DNA of 64,000 bases from Micromonospora sp. C95. Its GTDB lineage: Bacteria; Actinomycetota; Actinomycetes; Mycobacteriales; Micromonosporaceae. The DNA lies in NCBI RefSeq assembly GCF_018070465.1, contig NZ_JAGPXT010000006.1, positions 186,001 through 250,000 of the forward strand. Direction: 5' to 3'. The notes under the pieces were generated by a model. The model was not told the origin of the DNA. It made no database searches and was given only the letters and a program-made list of their open reading frames with translations. Both the position numbers and the translations under genes were made by a program. Shown piece by piece: positions 1-8,377 of this stretch (its first letter is position 1; each line of letters starts with the position of its first letter).

Positions 1-1015
1 CGATCCGGTCGATGACGGCGAACTCCGCCGGGACGATGAAGGTCTCCCCGATCGTGAAGACCACCATCGCGACGACGAACTGCCAGCTCGGACCGGACAG
101 GGCGAAGCCCACCATGCCCGCGACGAGGAGCACCCCGCCGACGACGATCGACCGCACCGGATCGCGGTTGCGCGCGTACCGCGAGACGAAGAGTTGGACG
201 ACGACCACGGTGACGGCGTTCGTGGTCAGCACGTAACCGAGAATCGTCGTCCCGTCGGCGAATCCGGCGGAGAGATGCTGTGCCAACAGTGCGGATATCT
301 TGCCGTGTACGGCCTCCAGCAGCAGGCCGGCAACGATGAGGCAGAGCAGCCGGGCGTCTCCGACGGCCACCCGAAGGCTGTCACGCAGGCCGTTGAGGTG
401 GCCCCGGACACCGTTGCCGGGCGCCTGGTCCACCGCCGTCGGCGACCCGGGTGCCAGGAACAGCAGCGTCAACCCGAACAGGCAGAGGTAGCCGGCGTAG
501 ACCGCAGCACCGACGAGAAAAGCCACGCGACCGCCGGACAGACCCACATACGCGCCCAGCAAGGGACCAACGGCGAAGCCGACGTTCACCGCCATGTACT
601 GGTAGGAGAACCATCTGAGGCGGTCCTCCGCCGGCAACAGGTCGCTCAGCAGCGCCTTGGCCACCGGGCTGAACGTGCTGCTGCTGAGGGCCAGAGCGGC
701 GTTTATCAGGAAAACCGCCACCACGGTACTGCTGAAGTAGAAGGCGACGAAGGAGGCGATGACCCCCGACAACGCGAGCAACAGCAGCCCGGTGCGGCCG
801 AGGGCGTCGGACAGGGAGCCGCCGACGAACCCGGCGAAAATGGAGAAGAAGACCGACGACCCGATGATGAACCCGATCGTGGTCGGGGCGAGCCCCAGTT
901 CCCGATGAAGGAAGATCGCGAGGAAGGGGATCGTCACCGAGTTCGCCAGACTCATGATCCCGGCCCCGGCGATCAGTAGCCGGGCCAGCACCATCGGGCG
1001 GCCTGTCATCGTCAT
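1..1015 (-). CDS. MFS transporter (3' end outside the window)
   Basis: The 338 visible codons form a hydrophobic protein with about ten membrane segments and the major-facilitator loop-2/3 motif (GGSLSDALGRTG near residues 65–76), so this is a 12-helix drug- or metabolite-exporter type permease. The start is taken at ATG 1015 (MTMTGRPMVLAR); no clear Shine–Dalgarno precedes it, and ATG 1009 or the downstream methionines are alternatives. The C-terminus lies beyond position 1. It is on the same strand as the ECF transporter genes and 127 bp downstream of the last one, so it may be read from the same transcript. Substrate unknown; an exporter paired with an iron-controlled importer would fit siderophore or metal handling, but that is inference. 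Confidence 0.85.
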   Translation of the reverse strand, partial: MTMTGRPMVLARLLIAGAGIMSLANSVTIPFLAIFLHRELGLAPTTIGFIIGSSVFFSIFAGFVGGSLSDALGRTGLLLLALSGVIASFVAFYFSSTVVAVFLINAALALSSSTFSPVAKALLSDLLPAEDRLRWFSYQYMAVNVGFAVGPLLGAYVGLSGGRVAFLVGAAVYAGYLCLFGLTLLFLAPGSPTAVDQAPGNGVRGHLNGLRDSLRVAVGDARLLCLIVAGLLLEAVHGKISALLAQHLSAGFADGTTILGYVLTTNAVTVVVVQLFVSRYARNRDPVRSIVVGGVLLVAGMVGFALSGPSWQFVVAMVVFTIGETFIVPAEFAVIDRI

Positions 1016-1142
1016 CGGGAGGTCGGCCCCGCCCCACCCTCGCTTGGGGACCGTGCCGGCGGAGGAAGCATGGCGGTCACCTCGTCGCAGATCAGCTACC
1101 AATGCAAATTAGTGGCATCTGCACACGAGTGGCAATAGGGGT

Positions 1143-1703
1143 TCAGCCCTCCGTCGCCACGACCCGGCGGGCCGGCGCGATGCCCCGGGCCACCCCGGTC
1201 GCGATCAACCGACGCGCGACGACGAGGCCAAGCGCGGTGAATGCCACCTGACTGGCGAACATGAGCGCGAAGAAGATCACCTGGACGGGCACCGACATCG
1301 TGGCGATGTTGAACGCCGCGTACGCGGACAGGGCGTACAGCGCGGTGAACACGAGCGCGGTGAGCTGGAACAGCCACGGCCGCCAGATCCGGTACCGGGT
1401 CACCAGGAACCCCAGTTCCAGAGCGACGCCGACCATCAGGCAGGTGACGATCGCGCTGGGGCCGGCCGGGGTGGGCGTGCTGATGACACCCGCGACGAAC
1501 ATCGTCAGCACGGCCGAGCCGGGCCGCCGCAGCACCGCCAGCGCGACCACGGGTCCGATGAGCCACAGGCCGAGCATCGGGGCGTACGCCAACGGCACGG
1601 TCGCGGAGACGCTGAAGGCCGCGAAGTTGGCCGGGATGAGCAGCACGCCGGTGGCCGCACCGATCGCGGCGCACGCCATCAGAAAGCGGGTGGTGAACGT
1701 CAA
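1143..1703 (-). CDS. ECF transporter S component, YkoE-like
   Basis: 186-residue integral membrane protein with about six hydrophobic segments, matching in size and pattern the substrate-binding S subunit of the YkoE type, which in other bacteria binds thiamine or its precursor HMP. It starts at TTG 1703 with a good GGAGG eight or so bases upstream, and this TTG overlaps the stop of the T-component gene (TTGA), so the two are translationally coupled. Order ATPase – T – S is that of ykoD–ykoC–ykoE. No TPP riboswitch sequence was seen before the operon; an iron box is there instead, so the substrate may differ from thiamine. Family assignment is good, substrate assignment weak. Confidence 0.8.
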   Translation of the reverse strand: MTFTTRFLMACAAIGAATGVLLIPANFAAFSVSATVPLAYAPMLGLWLIGPVVALAVLRRPGSAVLTMFVAGVISTPTPAGPSAIVTCLMVGVALELGFLVTRYRIWRPWLFQLTALVFTALYALSAYAAFNIATMSVPVQVIFFALMFASQVAFTALGLVVARRLIATGVARGIAPARRVVATEG

Positions 1704-2536
1704 GGGGTACCTCCGGTCAGGTGGTGGACGAGCAGCGGGACCAGCGGAGCAGCAGCCAGCAGCAGCACGACAAGCACCCCGTCGCGCAGCCGGAACGGGA
1801 TGTGCCGACGCTCGGTCCGGCTCGGATAGGCACCGAAGCCGCGCGACTCCATCGACAGCGACACGCGGTCGGCGTGCCGGATTCCGCCCGCCAGGAGCGG
1901 GATGGCGTACCCGGCGTAGCGCCGGACTCCCGCGACCGGCCCTCGGCCGCCGGACAGCCCGCGTACCCGGTGGGCGCTGCGGATCGTGTCGAGTTCCTGC
2001 GCGAAGCGCGGCACGAAGCGCAGCGCCGCCAGTCCGGCGTAGCCGATCCGGTAGGGCACCCGCAGTTGCGCGATCATGGACCGGACCAGGTCGGCTCCGT
2101 GCGTGGTCAGCCCCGACAGCAGGGCCAGCAGCACCACCGCGGCGACCCGTAGGCCGGTGGCGAGACCGGTCTCCAACGCGCCCGACCAGAGGGTCAACGG
2201 GCCGAGCCGGAGCAGGGCGTGGGTGTGGTCGACCTGTGCCGGGTCCGTCCAGATCCCGAACGACACGGTCATCACCGCCACCAGGGTGGTGACACCGAGC
2301 AGCAGGCCACCCAGCGTCCGTACGGCGAGCCGGCCCCCGACCAGCAGCAGGGCCAATGCGAGGGCCGCGAACAATGCCGGCGTGAGCAGGTCCCGCGAGC
2401 CGATCGCCACCACCATGGCCGCGATCGGCCCCAACACCTTCACCAGCGGGTTGTAGGTCCGCAGGTCCAGCACCGAGCCGTTCAGGTCCGGCTCGGCCCC
2501 CAGACCGACGGGATTGCGTGGTGCGCGGGCCATCAT
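1700..2536 (-). CDS. ECF transporter T component (EcfT/CbiQ family, YkoC-like)
   Basis: 278 residues with four to six membrane helices in the N-terminal two thirds and a cytoplasmic helical region carrying the two short Ala-Arg-Gly-like coupling motifs of EcfT proteins (AHRVRGLSGG around 190 and SMESRGFGAYPS around 225). This subunit couples ATP hydrolysis by the ATPase gene upstream to substrate movement through the S component downstream. Start chosen at ATG 2536 because it overlaps the ATPase stop as ATGA; a second ATG follows at once and an 18-codon N-terminal extension is possible but would lie inside the ATPase gene. Confidence 0.88.
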   Translation of the reverse strand: MMARAPRNPVGLGAEPDLNGSVLDLRTYNPLVKVLGPIAAMVVAIGSRDLLTPALFAALALALLLVGGRLAVRTLGGLLLGVTTLVAVMTVSFGIWTDPAQVDHTHALLRLGPLTLWSGALETGLATGLRVAAVVLLALLSGLTTHGADLVRSMIAQLRVPYRIGYAGLAALRFVPRFAQELDTIRSAHRVRGLSGGRGPVAGVRRYAGYAIPLLAGGIRHADRVSLSMESRGFGAYPSRTERRHIPFRLRDGVLVVLLLAAAPLVPLLVHHLTGGTP

Positions 2537-4299
2537 GCCGGCACCGCCGTACCAGTCGGCAGGTCGGCCAGTCGGGTGACCGCGCGCCACGACTCATGGC
2601 GGACCAGCGTGCCGGTGGCGCGGGCCACCGGAGGCGGGCGAAGACCTGCCCGGGCCAGCAGCCCGGCATCGGCGAACAGGTCTGCCGGCGGCGCATCGGC
2701 GATCACCCGCCCGTGGGCGAGCGCCACGACGCGGCTCGCGTGCTCGGCGACCAGGTGCATGTCGTGGGTCACCACGACGACGGTGGTGCCGGTCCGGTGC
2801 AGGTCGCGGAGAAGGGTGAGCAGTTCCGCGGCCCGCTGCCGGTCCTGACCGAAGGTGGGTTCGTCGAGCACCAGCACCTGCGGTCGGCAGATGATCGCGG
2901 TCGCGACCGAGAGGCGTCGCTTCTGGCCGCCGGAGAGCAGGAACGGGTGCCGGTCTCGCAGTTCCAGCAGACCGAACCGGCTCAGTACGTCGTCGACCCG
3001 GCGCGCCAGCTCGTCCTCGGCCACCCCGCGGATCCGCAGCCCGTGGGCAAGTTCGTCGTCGACCCGAGTGGCGACGAACTGATGCTCGGGATTCTGGAAG
3101 ACGAATCCGACAAGCCCGGACAGGGTGCGGCCGTCGACCCGGGCCGGATCGACACCGGCCGCCCGTACCGTGCCGCGTGGTGGCCGGGTCACGCCCGCGA
3201 TGGCCTGCGCCAGGGTGGTCTTGCCGGCGCCGTTCGGACCCACCACGGCGACCAGTTCGCCCGCCGGTATGACCAGGTCGATCTCGTGCAGCACGGGCAC
3301 CCGCCCCCGCCTGACCGTGAGACCGGACACCTCGACCGCGACACCAGCCTCGCCGGCCGGCGCGACGGGGTCGGCCGCATCCGCCGGTGCCGGCAGGACC
3401 GGGCAGGCATCGAGTGCGGCGCCCAACTCGGTCGGCGTCAGCGGCAGCGGCGTCAGGTCGATGCCGGCCTGGCGCAGCCGGAGCGCCGCCAGGATCGCCT
3501 GCGGCAACCAGACGCCGAGCCGCAGCAGGCGGTCGGCGTGCTCGGTGAGCACCTGCCGAACCGGTCCGTCCAGGATCAGCCGACCGTTGTGGTCCAGTAC
3601 GACCACCCGGTCGACCAGTTCGACGGCGGTGTCCAGGTTGTGCTCGACGAGCAGGACGCCGCGTTCGCCGGTCGCGACGATCCGCCGCAGCAGGGCGTGC
3701 ACCTCCTCGACACCTACCGGGTCGAGATTGGCGGTGGGCTCGTCCAGGACCAGCAGCGGTGCCCGCAGCGCGAGCGCGCAGGCGATGGCCAGCCGTTGCC
3801 GACCGCCGCCGGACAGGTGACTCGGATCGTCGTGGCGCCGCTCCCACAGGCCGACCGTCCGTAACGCCTCCTCGGCCCGTACGAGCACCTCGCTGGCGGG
3901 CAGCCGCAGGTTCTCCGGGCCGAAGCAGACCTCGTCGAGCACCGTGGCCATCACCACCTGCGCGTCGGGATCCTGGAAGACCATCGCGACGTCCCCGGCG
4001 AAGGTCGGCACCGGATGGTCGGCGACCGACCGACCGGAGACCTCCACGGTGCCCGCCACCTGGGCGGTCACCACGTTCGGAATCAGCCCGTTGCTGGTCA
4101 GGGTCAGGGTCGACTTGCCACAACCCGAGGGCCCGAGCAGCAGCACCGCCTCACCCCGCCGGACCTCGAACGAGACCTCGTCCGGGCTGGGGCGTCCGTA
4201 GTGGACCACGTTCTCGTCGCCGTGCTGGGGCAAGTCGCCGTGCTGGGGCAACTCGTGCCGCACGGAGACGCTCGCGAACGAGAGCAGAGGCCGATGCAC
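2533..4299 (-). CDS. ECF transporter ATPase, fused double ABC domain (YkoD-like)
   Basis: 588 residues holding two complete ABC ATPase domains. First: Walker A GPSGCGKS at 56–63, signature LSGGG at 162–166, Walker B LLVLDEPT at 182–189. Second: Walker A GPNGAGKT at 354–361, LSGGQ at 455–459, Walker B VLVLDEPT at 475–482 followed by FGQD, the glutamine typical of ECF ATPases. A fused EcfA1–EcfA2 protein of this length is the YkoD/Mbl architecture. Start is placed at GTG 4299: a TANNNT −10 hexamer (TATCCT) ends seven bases upstream, so the message would be leaderless. Residues 17–28 contain a doubled LPQHGD from an 18-bp tandem duplication. First gene of a three-gene coupled operon; may extend to the MFS gene. 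Confidence 0.9.
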   Translation of the reverse strand: MHRPLLSFASVSVRHELPQHGDLPQHGDENVVHYGRPSPDEVSFEVRRGEAVLLLGPSGCGKSTLTLTSNGLIPNVVTAQVAGTVEVSGRSVADHPVPTFAGDVAMVFQDPDAQVVMATVLDEVCFGPENLRLPASEVLVRAEEALRTVGLWERRHDDPSHLSGGGRQRLAIACALALRAPLLVLDEPTANLDPVGVEEVHALLRRIVATGERGVLLVEHNLDTAVELVDRVVVLDHNGRLILDGPVRQVLTEHADRLLRLGVWLPQAILAALRLRQAGIDLTPLPLTPTELGAALDACPVLPAPADAADPVAPAGEAGVAVEVSGLTVRRGRVPVLHEIDLVIPAGELVAVVGPNGAGKTTLAQAIAGVTRPPRGTVRAAGVDPARVDGRTLSGLVGFVFQNPEHQFVATRVDDELAHGLRIRGVAEDELARRVDDVLSRFGLLELRDRHPFLLSGGQKRRLSVATAIICRPQVLVLDEPTFGQDRQRAAELLTLLRDLHRTGTTVVVVTHDMHLVAEHASRVVALAHGRVIADAPPADLFADAGLLARAGLRPPPVARATGTLVRHESWRAVTRLADLPTGTAVPA

Positions 4300-4303
4300 G
4301 AGG

Positions 4304-4322
4304 TTAGGATAGGCGACCCTAA
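4304..4322 (-). promoter_or_regulatory. Putative iron box (IdeR/DmdR1 operator) with embedded −10
   Basis: The plus strand reads TTAGGATAGGCGACCCTAA, which agrees at 16 of 19 positions with the actinobacterial iron-box consensus TTAGGTTAGGCTAACCTAA, both half-sites TTAGG/CCTAA intact. On the minus strand it contains TATCCT at −12 to −7 relative to the GTG of the ECF ATPase gene. A Fe2+-bound IdeR/DmdR-type repressor here would directly block the −10. Agreement with the consensus is seen; iron regulation is inferred. Confidence 0.7.
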
Positions 4323-4349
4323 CCCGAATTTTCCATGTGCGGTGCGGCG

Positions 4350-5735
4350 TCAGGTCAGCAGCCGGAGCGCCCGGTGGCGGATGTCGACGTAGCGGTCGTA
4401 CACCTGCGGGGTGCCGGCGGCGGCGACCTCCTCGGCCGCGACCGGCCAGTGCGGCGGTTCGGCGGCACCGGACAGCGCCCAGGCCGCCTGACGCGCCGCG
4501 CCGAGCGCGACGTACTCGCCGGGACTCGGCACGCTCACCGGGGTGCCGAACAGTGCCGGCGCGATCGCCCGCACCGCGCGTGACCTGGCCGCACCACCGA
4601 CCAGCAGCACCCGATCCACCGCAATACCCTGGGCCCGCAGGGCGTCGAGAGCCTCGGCGAGGCCACCGAGCATGCCCTCGACCGCGGCCCGCGCGAGGTG
4701 CGCCGCCGACGCGTTCGCCCGGGTCAGCCCGGCGAGCAGTCCGCGGGCGTCGGGCAGATTGGGGGTGCGCTCCCCGTCCAGGTACGGCAGGAGCGTCAAC
4801 CCGTCCGCGCCGGGCGGCGCCGCGAGTGCCAGTTCGTCGAGTTCGGCAAGCGAGCGGCCCAGCAGGTCGGCGACCGCGACCAGCACCCGCGCCGCGTTGA
4901 GCGTGCACACCAGCGGCAGGAACCGGCCGGTCGCGTCGGCGTAGCCGGCCACCAGACCACTCGGGTCGGCGGTCGGCACCTCACTCAGCCCGAACGCGCA
5001 CCCGGAGGTGCCCAGCGACACCACCACGTCGCCGGTCCGCAGACCGACGCCGAGTGCCGCGCCCATGGTGTCGCCGGTGCCGGCGGCGAGGATCGCGCCG
5101 GACGCGGTCTCGCCGACCGTCTCGGCGGGCCCAGCGACCCGGGGCAGCGCCACGTCCCGACCGAAGGCGAGCTTCACCAGATCCCGCCGGTACTCGCCGG
5201 TCGCCGGTGACCAGTACCCGGTGCCCGACGCTTCACCGCGATCGGTCGTCGGTTCTCCCCCGCCCGCGCGCAACCGGTGGGTGAGCCAGTCGTGCGGCAG
5301 CAGCACCGTGCTGGTCCGGGCGGCGAGTTCCGGCTCGGCGCGGGCGAACCAGCGCAGTTTGGTGACCGTGAAGCTGGCCACCGGTACCAGCCCGACCGCA
5401 TCGGCCCACGCCTGCGGGCCACCGAACTCGCCGGTGAGGTCGACCGCGGCGCGCGCCGATCGGGTGTCGTTCCACAGCAGGGCGGGACGGACCACCTCGC
5501 CCGCGTCGTCTAGGCAGATCATGCCCTGCTGCTGCCCGCCGACGCCGATGGCGGCCACCCCGTCCAGCAGACCGGCACTCGCCCGCTCGAAGGCGGCCCA
5601 CCACAGGTGCGGGTCGACCTCGGTCCCGTCGGGGTGCGCGGCACGACCCTCGCGGAGCACCTCGCCGGTGTCCGCGTCGCACACCACGACCTTTGTCGAC
5701 TGGGTGGACGAGTCGACGCCCGCAACCAGTGCCAT
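4350..5735 (-). CDS. xylB: Xylulokinase (FGGY family)
   Basis: 461 residues of the FGGY sugar-kinase fold: N-terminal ATPase phosphate-1 motif [10 protein letters not shown] at 6–15, the substrate loop GGQQQGM at about 65–71 with the following WNDTRS, the mid-protein GTGDTMGA loop, GTSG phosphate-2 motif, and the C-terminal GGAARS adenosine loop. It phosphorylates D-xylulose to xylulose 5-phosphate for the pentose phosphate pathway. Length is slightly short for the family (480–500). ATG 5735 has a G-rich ribosome site (GGGGG) about six bases before it. The ROK repressor gene directly upstream on the same strand is the usual partner; xylose isomerase is not in the window. Confidence 0.88.
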   Translation of the reverse strand: MALVAGVDSSTQSTKVVVCDADTGEVLREGRAAHPDGTEVDPHLWWAAFERASAGLLDGVAAIGVGGQQQGMICLDDAGEVVRPALLWNDTRSARAAVDLTGEFGGPQAWADAVGLVPVASFTVTKLRWFARAEPELAARTSTVLLPHDWLTHRLRAGGGEPTTDRGEASGTGYWSPATGEYRRDLVKLAFGRDVALPRVAGPAETVGETASGAILAAGTGDTMGAALGVGLRTGDVVVSLGTSGCAFGLSEVPTADPSGLVAGYADATGRFLPLVCTLNAARVLVAVADLLGRSLAELDELALAAPPGADGLTLLPYLDGERTPNLPDARGLLAGLTRANASAAHLARAAVEGMLGGLAEALDALRAQGIAVDRVLLVGGAARSRAVRAIAPALFGTPVSVPSPGEYVALGAARQAAWALSGAAEPPHWPVAAEEVAAAGTPQVYDRYVDIRHRALRLLT

Positions 5736-5763
5736 CGCACCCCCACAGGGTCAGGTGCCGATG

Positions 5764-5828
5764 GTTCAACGGCACTCGAGCGACGCTGCCGGGGCCGACT
5801 CTACGGACATCGGCCAGTTAGTTCAACG
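5764..5828. promoter_or_regulatory. Possible operator: repeated GTTCAACG upstream of xylB
   Basis: The 131-bp gap between the ROK gene and xylB carries GTTCAACG twice in direct orientation (5764–5771 and 5821–5828); the second lies in TTAGTTCAACG, resembling one half of the TTAGTT-type sites bound by actinobacterial xylose repressors. No perfect palindrome is seen. Offered as a candidate binding region only. Confidence 0.25.
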
Positions 5829-5866
5829 CCCTTCCAAACTGGTCGGCACGATGCCACCGCGCCTGA

Positions 5867-7084
5867 TCAGGAACGGAACACCACCCGGTCGTACGTCGCG
5901 GAGTGCTGCAACGCGAGCAACACCGCCCCGCGTACCTCCGCGTCCCGACCGAGTGTGGAAGCCCGGATCTGCACCGCACGCCGGGCCGGACCGAGCGCCC
6001 ACTGCGTCGCCGTCGCCCGGAGGTGGGGCAGCAGCAGATCGGAGATCGCGGCGAGGCCGCCACCGAGGACCAGCATCGCCGGGTTGTACGCGTTGATGAC
6101 CCACGACGCGGCCAGGCCAAGGTTGCGACCCAACTCCGCCACCGCCTCGGACGCCACGGCGTCACCGCAGCGGGCGGCGTCGGCCACGTCCGGCACGCCG
6201 AACCCGTCGTCCAGCACGGACGATCGACCCGCAGCGATCGCCTCCCGCGCGAACCGGACCAGTGCCGGCCCGGACGCCACCGTCTCCAGGCAGCCGATGT
6301 TCCCGCAGTTGCACGGCACGGTACTGCCCGGCACCCGGCAGTGTCCGATCTCGCCGGCCGTGCCGCCGGTGCCGTACAGCACCTGTCCGGCACAGAGCAC
6401 CGCCGCCGACAGACCGGTACCGACGTACAGCAAAGCCAGGTCACCGACCTGGCCGCCGACGCCTTCGAGGTGCTCCGCCACCGCCGCCGCCTGACCGGCG
6501 TTGTGCAGATACACCGGCACGTCCAGCAGGGCGGTCAACGTCTCACCGACGGGTACGTCGCGCCACCCGAGGTTCGGTGCCAGCAGGCAGACACCACTGT
6601 GGAAGTCGGTGAGCCCGGGCAGTACCACACCGACCGCGGCGGTCCGCCCGTCCGGGACCGCCGACCCGACGACGAGCGTCGCCTGCGTCGCTACCTCCCG
6701 CAGCACCGCCCCGGGCTCGCCGGCCGGAGTGTCGAACTCGCGCCGCCCCAGTTCGAGCCCGTCGGCGTCGCTGACCGCCACCGTGGTACGCCGGGCGCCG
6801 ATGTGCGCGCCGACCACCAGGTGCGAGGTGGCGTTGAACTCCAGCAGGATCGGTGGCCGGCCGCCACCGACCGCTGCGGCCCCTCGGCCGACCTCTCGCA
6901 CCAGATCGTCGGCGATCAACTCGTCGACGATCGCGGAAACCGTCGGCTTGGCCAGCCTGGTGACCCGCGAGATGCCGGCTCGCGAGATCCGTCCGCCCGC
7001 TCTGAGGGCGGCGAGCACGAGCGATCGGTTCACCTCGCGTACGACGTTCCGGTCAGCGCCGCGTCGAGGCCCTGCGCCCTGCAT
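5867..7084 (-). CDS. ROK-family transcriptional repressor, XylR-like
   Basis: 405 residues. An N-terminal winged helix–turn–helix (about 15–75, containing ISRVTRLAKPTVSAIVDEL) precedes a ROK sugar-kinase-like domain with the zinc-binding signature CNCGNIGCLE near 265–274 and the GTGGTAGEIGH motif before it. Proteins of this class bind operator DNA until a sugar or sugar phosphate docks in the ROK domain. Its position directly upstream of xylulokinase suggests that it controls xylose use. ATG 7084 is the first start that keeps the whole winged helix. Not a sugar kinase: the N-terminal DNA-binding domain and the genomic partner favour a regulator. Confidence 0.88.
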   Translation of the reverse strand: MQGAGPRRGADRNVVREVNRSLVLAALRAGGRISRAGISRVTRLAKPTVSAIVDELIADDLVREVGRGAAAVGGGRPPILLEFNATSHLVVGAHIGARRTTVAVSDADGLELGRREFDTPAGEPGAVLREVATQATLVVGSAVPDGRTAAVGVVLPGLTDFHSGVCLLAPNLGWRDVPVGETLTALLDVPVYLHNAGQAAAVAEHLEGVGGQVGDLALLYVGTGLSAAVLCAGQVLYGTGGTAGEIGHCRVPGSTVPCNCGNIGCLETVASGPALVRFAREAIAAGRSSVLDDGFGVPDVADAARCGDAVASEAVAELGRNLGLAASWVINAYNPAMLVLGGGLAAISDLLLPHLRATATQWALGPARRAVQIRASTLGRDAEVRGAVLLALQHSATYDRVVFRS

Positions 7085-7173
7085 CGCCTCACGCTACCCG
7101 CGTCGATTACGTGCTCGACGACCGGACCGGCCGGGCGACCGGTCGACGCGCCGCCGCACTCGACGCCCACGCC

Positions 7174-7560
7174 TCACGTGGTGGTCGCGGTGGCGGCGTC
7201 GTACGCCCGGCGCGCCGCCTCGATCGCGCCCAGGTGGTTGTCGGCCCAGTCGAGGAGGACGTCGATCGGCTCCCGGAGGGTCTTGCCGAGTCGGGTGATG
7301 CGGTACTCGACGGCGACCGGTCGCGACGAGACGACCCGACGCTCGACGATGCCGTTGCGTTCGAGTCGGCGCAGTGTGGCGCTCAACGACTTCTGCGAGA
7401 CGGGCGGAATCGCCTGGCGCAGCTCATTGAACCGCGTAGGTTGTACGCAGAGCCGGTCGAGCACCGCGAGTGACCACTTGTCCAGGACCTGGTCCAGGAG
7501 TTCCCGGTGCGGCAGCGGAAGCGCGAGACGTTCCACCGCGTGGGGGTCGGTATCTGCCAT
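7174..7560 (-). CDS. HxlR/MarR-like winged-helix regulator
   Basis: 128 residues, typical HxlR length, with the family's core: a helix–turn–helix around 45–75 (PTRFNELRQAIPPVSQKSLSA trimmed to its recognition part QKSLSATLRRLERNG) and a wing containing VEYRITRLGKTL. A cysteine at about 31 (DRLCVQP) sits where redox-sensing HxlR proteins often carry one. Start at ATG 7560 (MADTDPHAV); longer in-frame starts would cross the divergent promoter. It faces the RidA gene, with an inverted repeat between them, the usual arrangement for an autoregulated repressor of the divergent gene. Confidence 0.87.
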   Translation of the reverse strand: MADTDPHAVERLALPLPHRELLDQVLDKWSLAVLDRLCVQPTRFNELRQAIPPVSQKSLSATLRRLERNGIVERRVVSSRPVAVEYRITRLGKTLREPIDVLLDWADNHLGAIEAARRAYDAATATTT

Positions 7561-7596
7561 GACACCCAGTCTCGTTGAAGTTTCCTGAATGCACCA

Positions 7597-7613
7597 GGTA
7601 TCAAGGAGATACC
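7597..7613. promoter_or_regulatory. Inverted repeat GGTATC-N5-GATACC, candidate HxlR operator
   Basis: A perfect 6-bp inverted repeat with a 5-bp spacer lies midway between the divergent HxlR start (7560) and the RidA start (7639). Spacing and dyad form fit the operators bound by dimeric HxlR/MarR-type regulators. Role inferred from position. Confidence 0.5.
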
Positions 7614-7638
7614 GAATTGGTCCGAGGAAGGAAGTTCG

Positions 7639-7923
7639 ATGGGTGTTCAGCTCCACTCCCCGCAGGGCATGATGCGGCCGGTCCCCTACCACCACGTCGC
7701 GGTCGCCACCGGGTCACGTCAGGTCCACGTGGCCGGTCAGATCGGCCGCGACGAGGCCGGGCAGCCGGTCGCGGCCGACCTCCGGGGCCAGGTCAGCCAG
7801 GCACTGCGCAACACGGCGCGTGGTCTGGCCGGCGGCGGCGCCCGCTTTTCGGACGTCGTCCGCCTGACGTTCTACGTCACCAACTGGTCACCCGACAGGA
7901 TCGACGACTTCCTGGCCGGGCGC
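7639..7923 (+). pseudogene. RidA (YjgF/UK114) family gene, 3' truncated
   Basis: From ATG 7639, after a strong GAGGAAGG ribosome site, about 94 residues match the RidA fold (VHVAGQIGRDEAGQ, the conserved VVRLTFYVTNWSP strand–helix), then homology stops at DDFLAG. The last ~35 residues, which in RidA form the terminal strands and carry the catalytic arginine and VEIEA motif, are missing. The frame runs on as antisense of the DUF3291 gene to 8397. RidA enzymes hydrolyse reactive enamine/imine intermediates; without its end this copy is probably inactive. The junction with the convergent gene falls near 7918–7924, pointing to a deletion. Confidence 0.7.
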
Positions 7924-8355
7924 GGGGTACGGCTCACGAAGGGTGAACGCCTCCGGCGACGGGCCGTCGTGCAGCAGTTCCAGCCGGTCGGCGGCCTCGG
8001 TGATGGTCGGCAGGACGCCGGCGGGAATCCACCACAGCACGAGGTGGGGGCGGTCGAGCGGGACGAACCACTCCCGGCGCCGGCGCATCGGCTCCAGGTG
8101 CGCGGTCCGGTACACGAAGGCGCGCAGCGACTCGACCGACTGCCAGACGGTCAGGTTCACGATGATGTCCGGCCCGAAGGGCCGCAGCGCGGTCGCGTCA
8201 CCGGACACGTCCTGCAGTCGCCAGACATAGCCGGGCGAGCGCTCGGCCAGGGCGTTGATCTCCGGGAGTTGGGCGACGAAGTCGGCGATCTCGGGGCTGT
8301 CGAGCGGGGCGCGGAGTCGGGCGATGTTCAGTTGCGCCAGGTGATGGTCGGCCAT
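7888..8355 (-). CDS. DUF3291 protein with abnormal C-terminus
   Basis: 155 residues that match the DUF3291 family along their length (HLAQLNIARLRAPLDSPEIA near the start, VNLTVWQSVESLRAFVY in the middle, HLVLWWIPAG near 105). The fold is related to dimeric alpha/beta-barrel antibiotic monooxygenases; no function is established for the family. The family normally ends just after the AFTLREPYP segment. Here the last dozen residues are the antisense of the truncated RidA gene, so the natural stop has been lost in a deletion and a chance stop at 7888 is used. Start at ATG 8355. It follows the SufR-like regulator by 22 bp on the same strand. Confidence 0.75.
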   Translation of the reverse strand: MADHHLAQLNIARLRAPLDSPEIADFVAQLPEINALAERSPGYVWRLQDVSGDATALRPFGPDIIVNLTVWQSVESLRAFVYRTAHLEPMRRRREWFVPLDRPHLVLWWIPAGVLPTITEAADRLELLHDGPSPEAFTLREPYPAPGQEVVDPVG

Positions 8356-8377
8356 GCGACCAAGCCTATGTTCTATG

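Noticed and set aside
2518..3864. 448-codon plus-strand open frame opposite the ECF ATPase
   Set aside because: Antisense shadow of a well-supported ABC ATPase; arginine/glutamine-rich translation without domains, a normal by-product of high GC.
4300..4349. TPP riboswitch expected before a YkoEDC operon
   Set aside because: Only 50 bp separate xylB from the ATPase start, and no THI-box-like strings were seen; the gap is filled by the iron box.
5903..7588. 561-codon plus-strand open frame across the ROK and HxlR genes
   Set aside because: Runs antisense through two recognised genes and their intergenic region; no domain or ribosome site.
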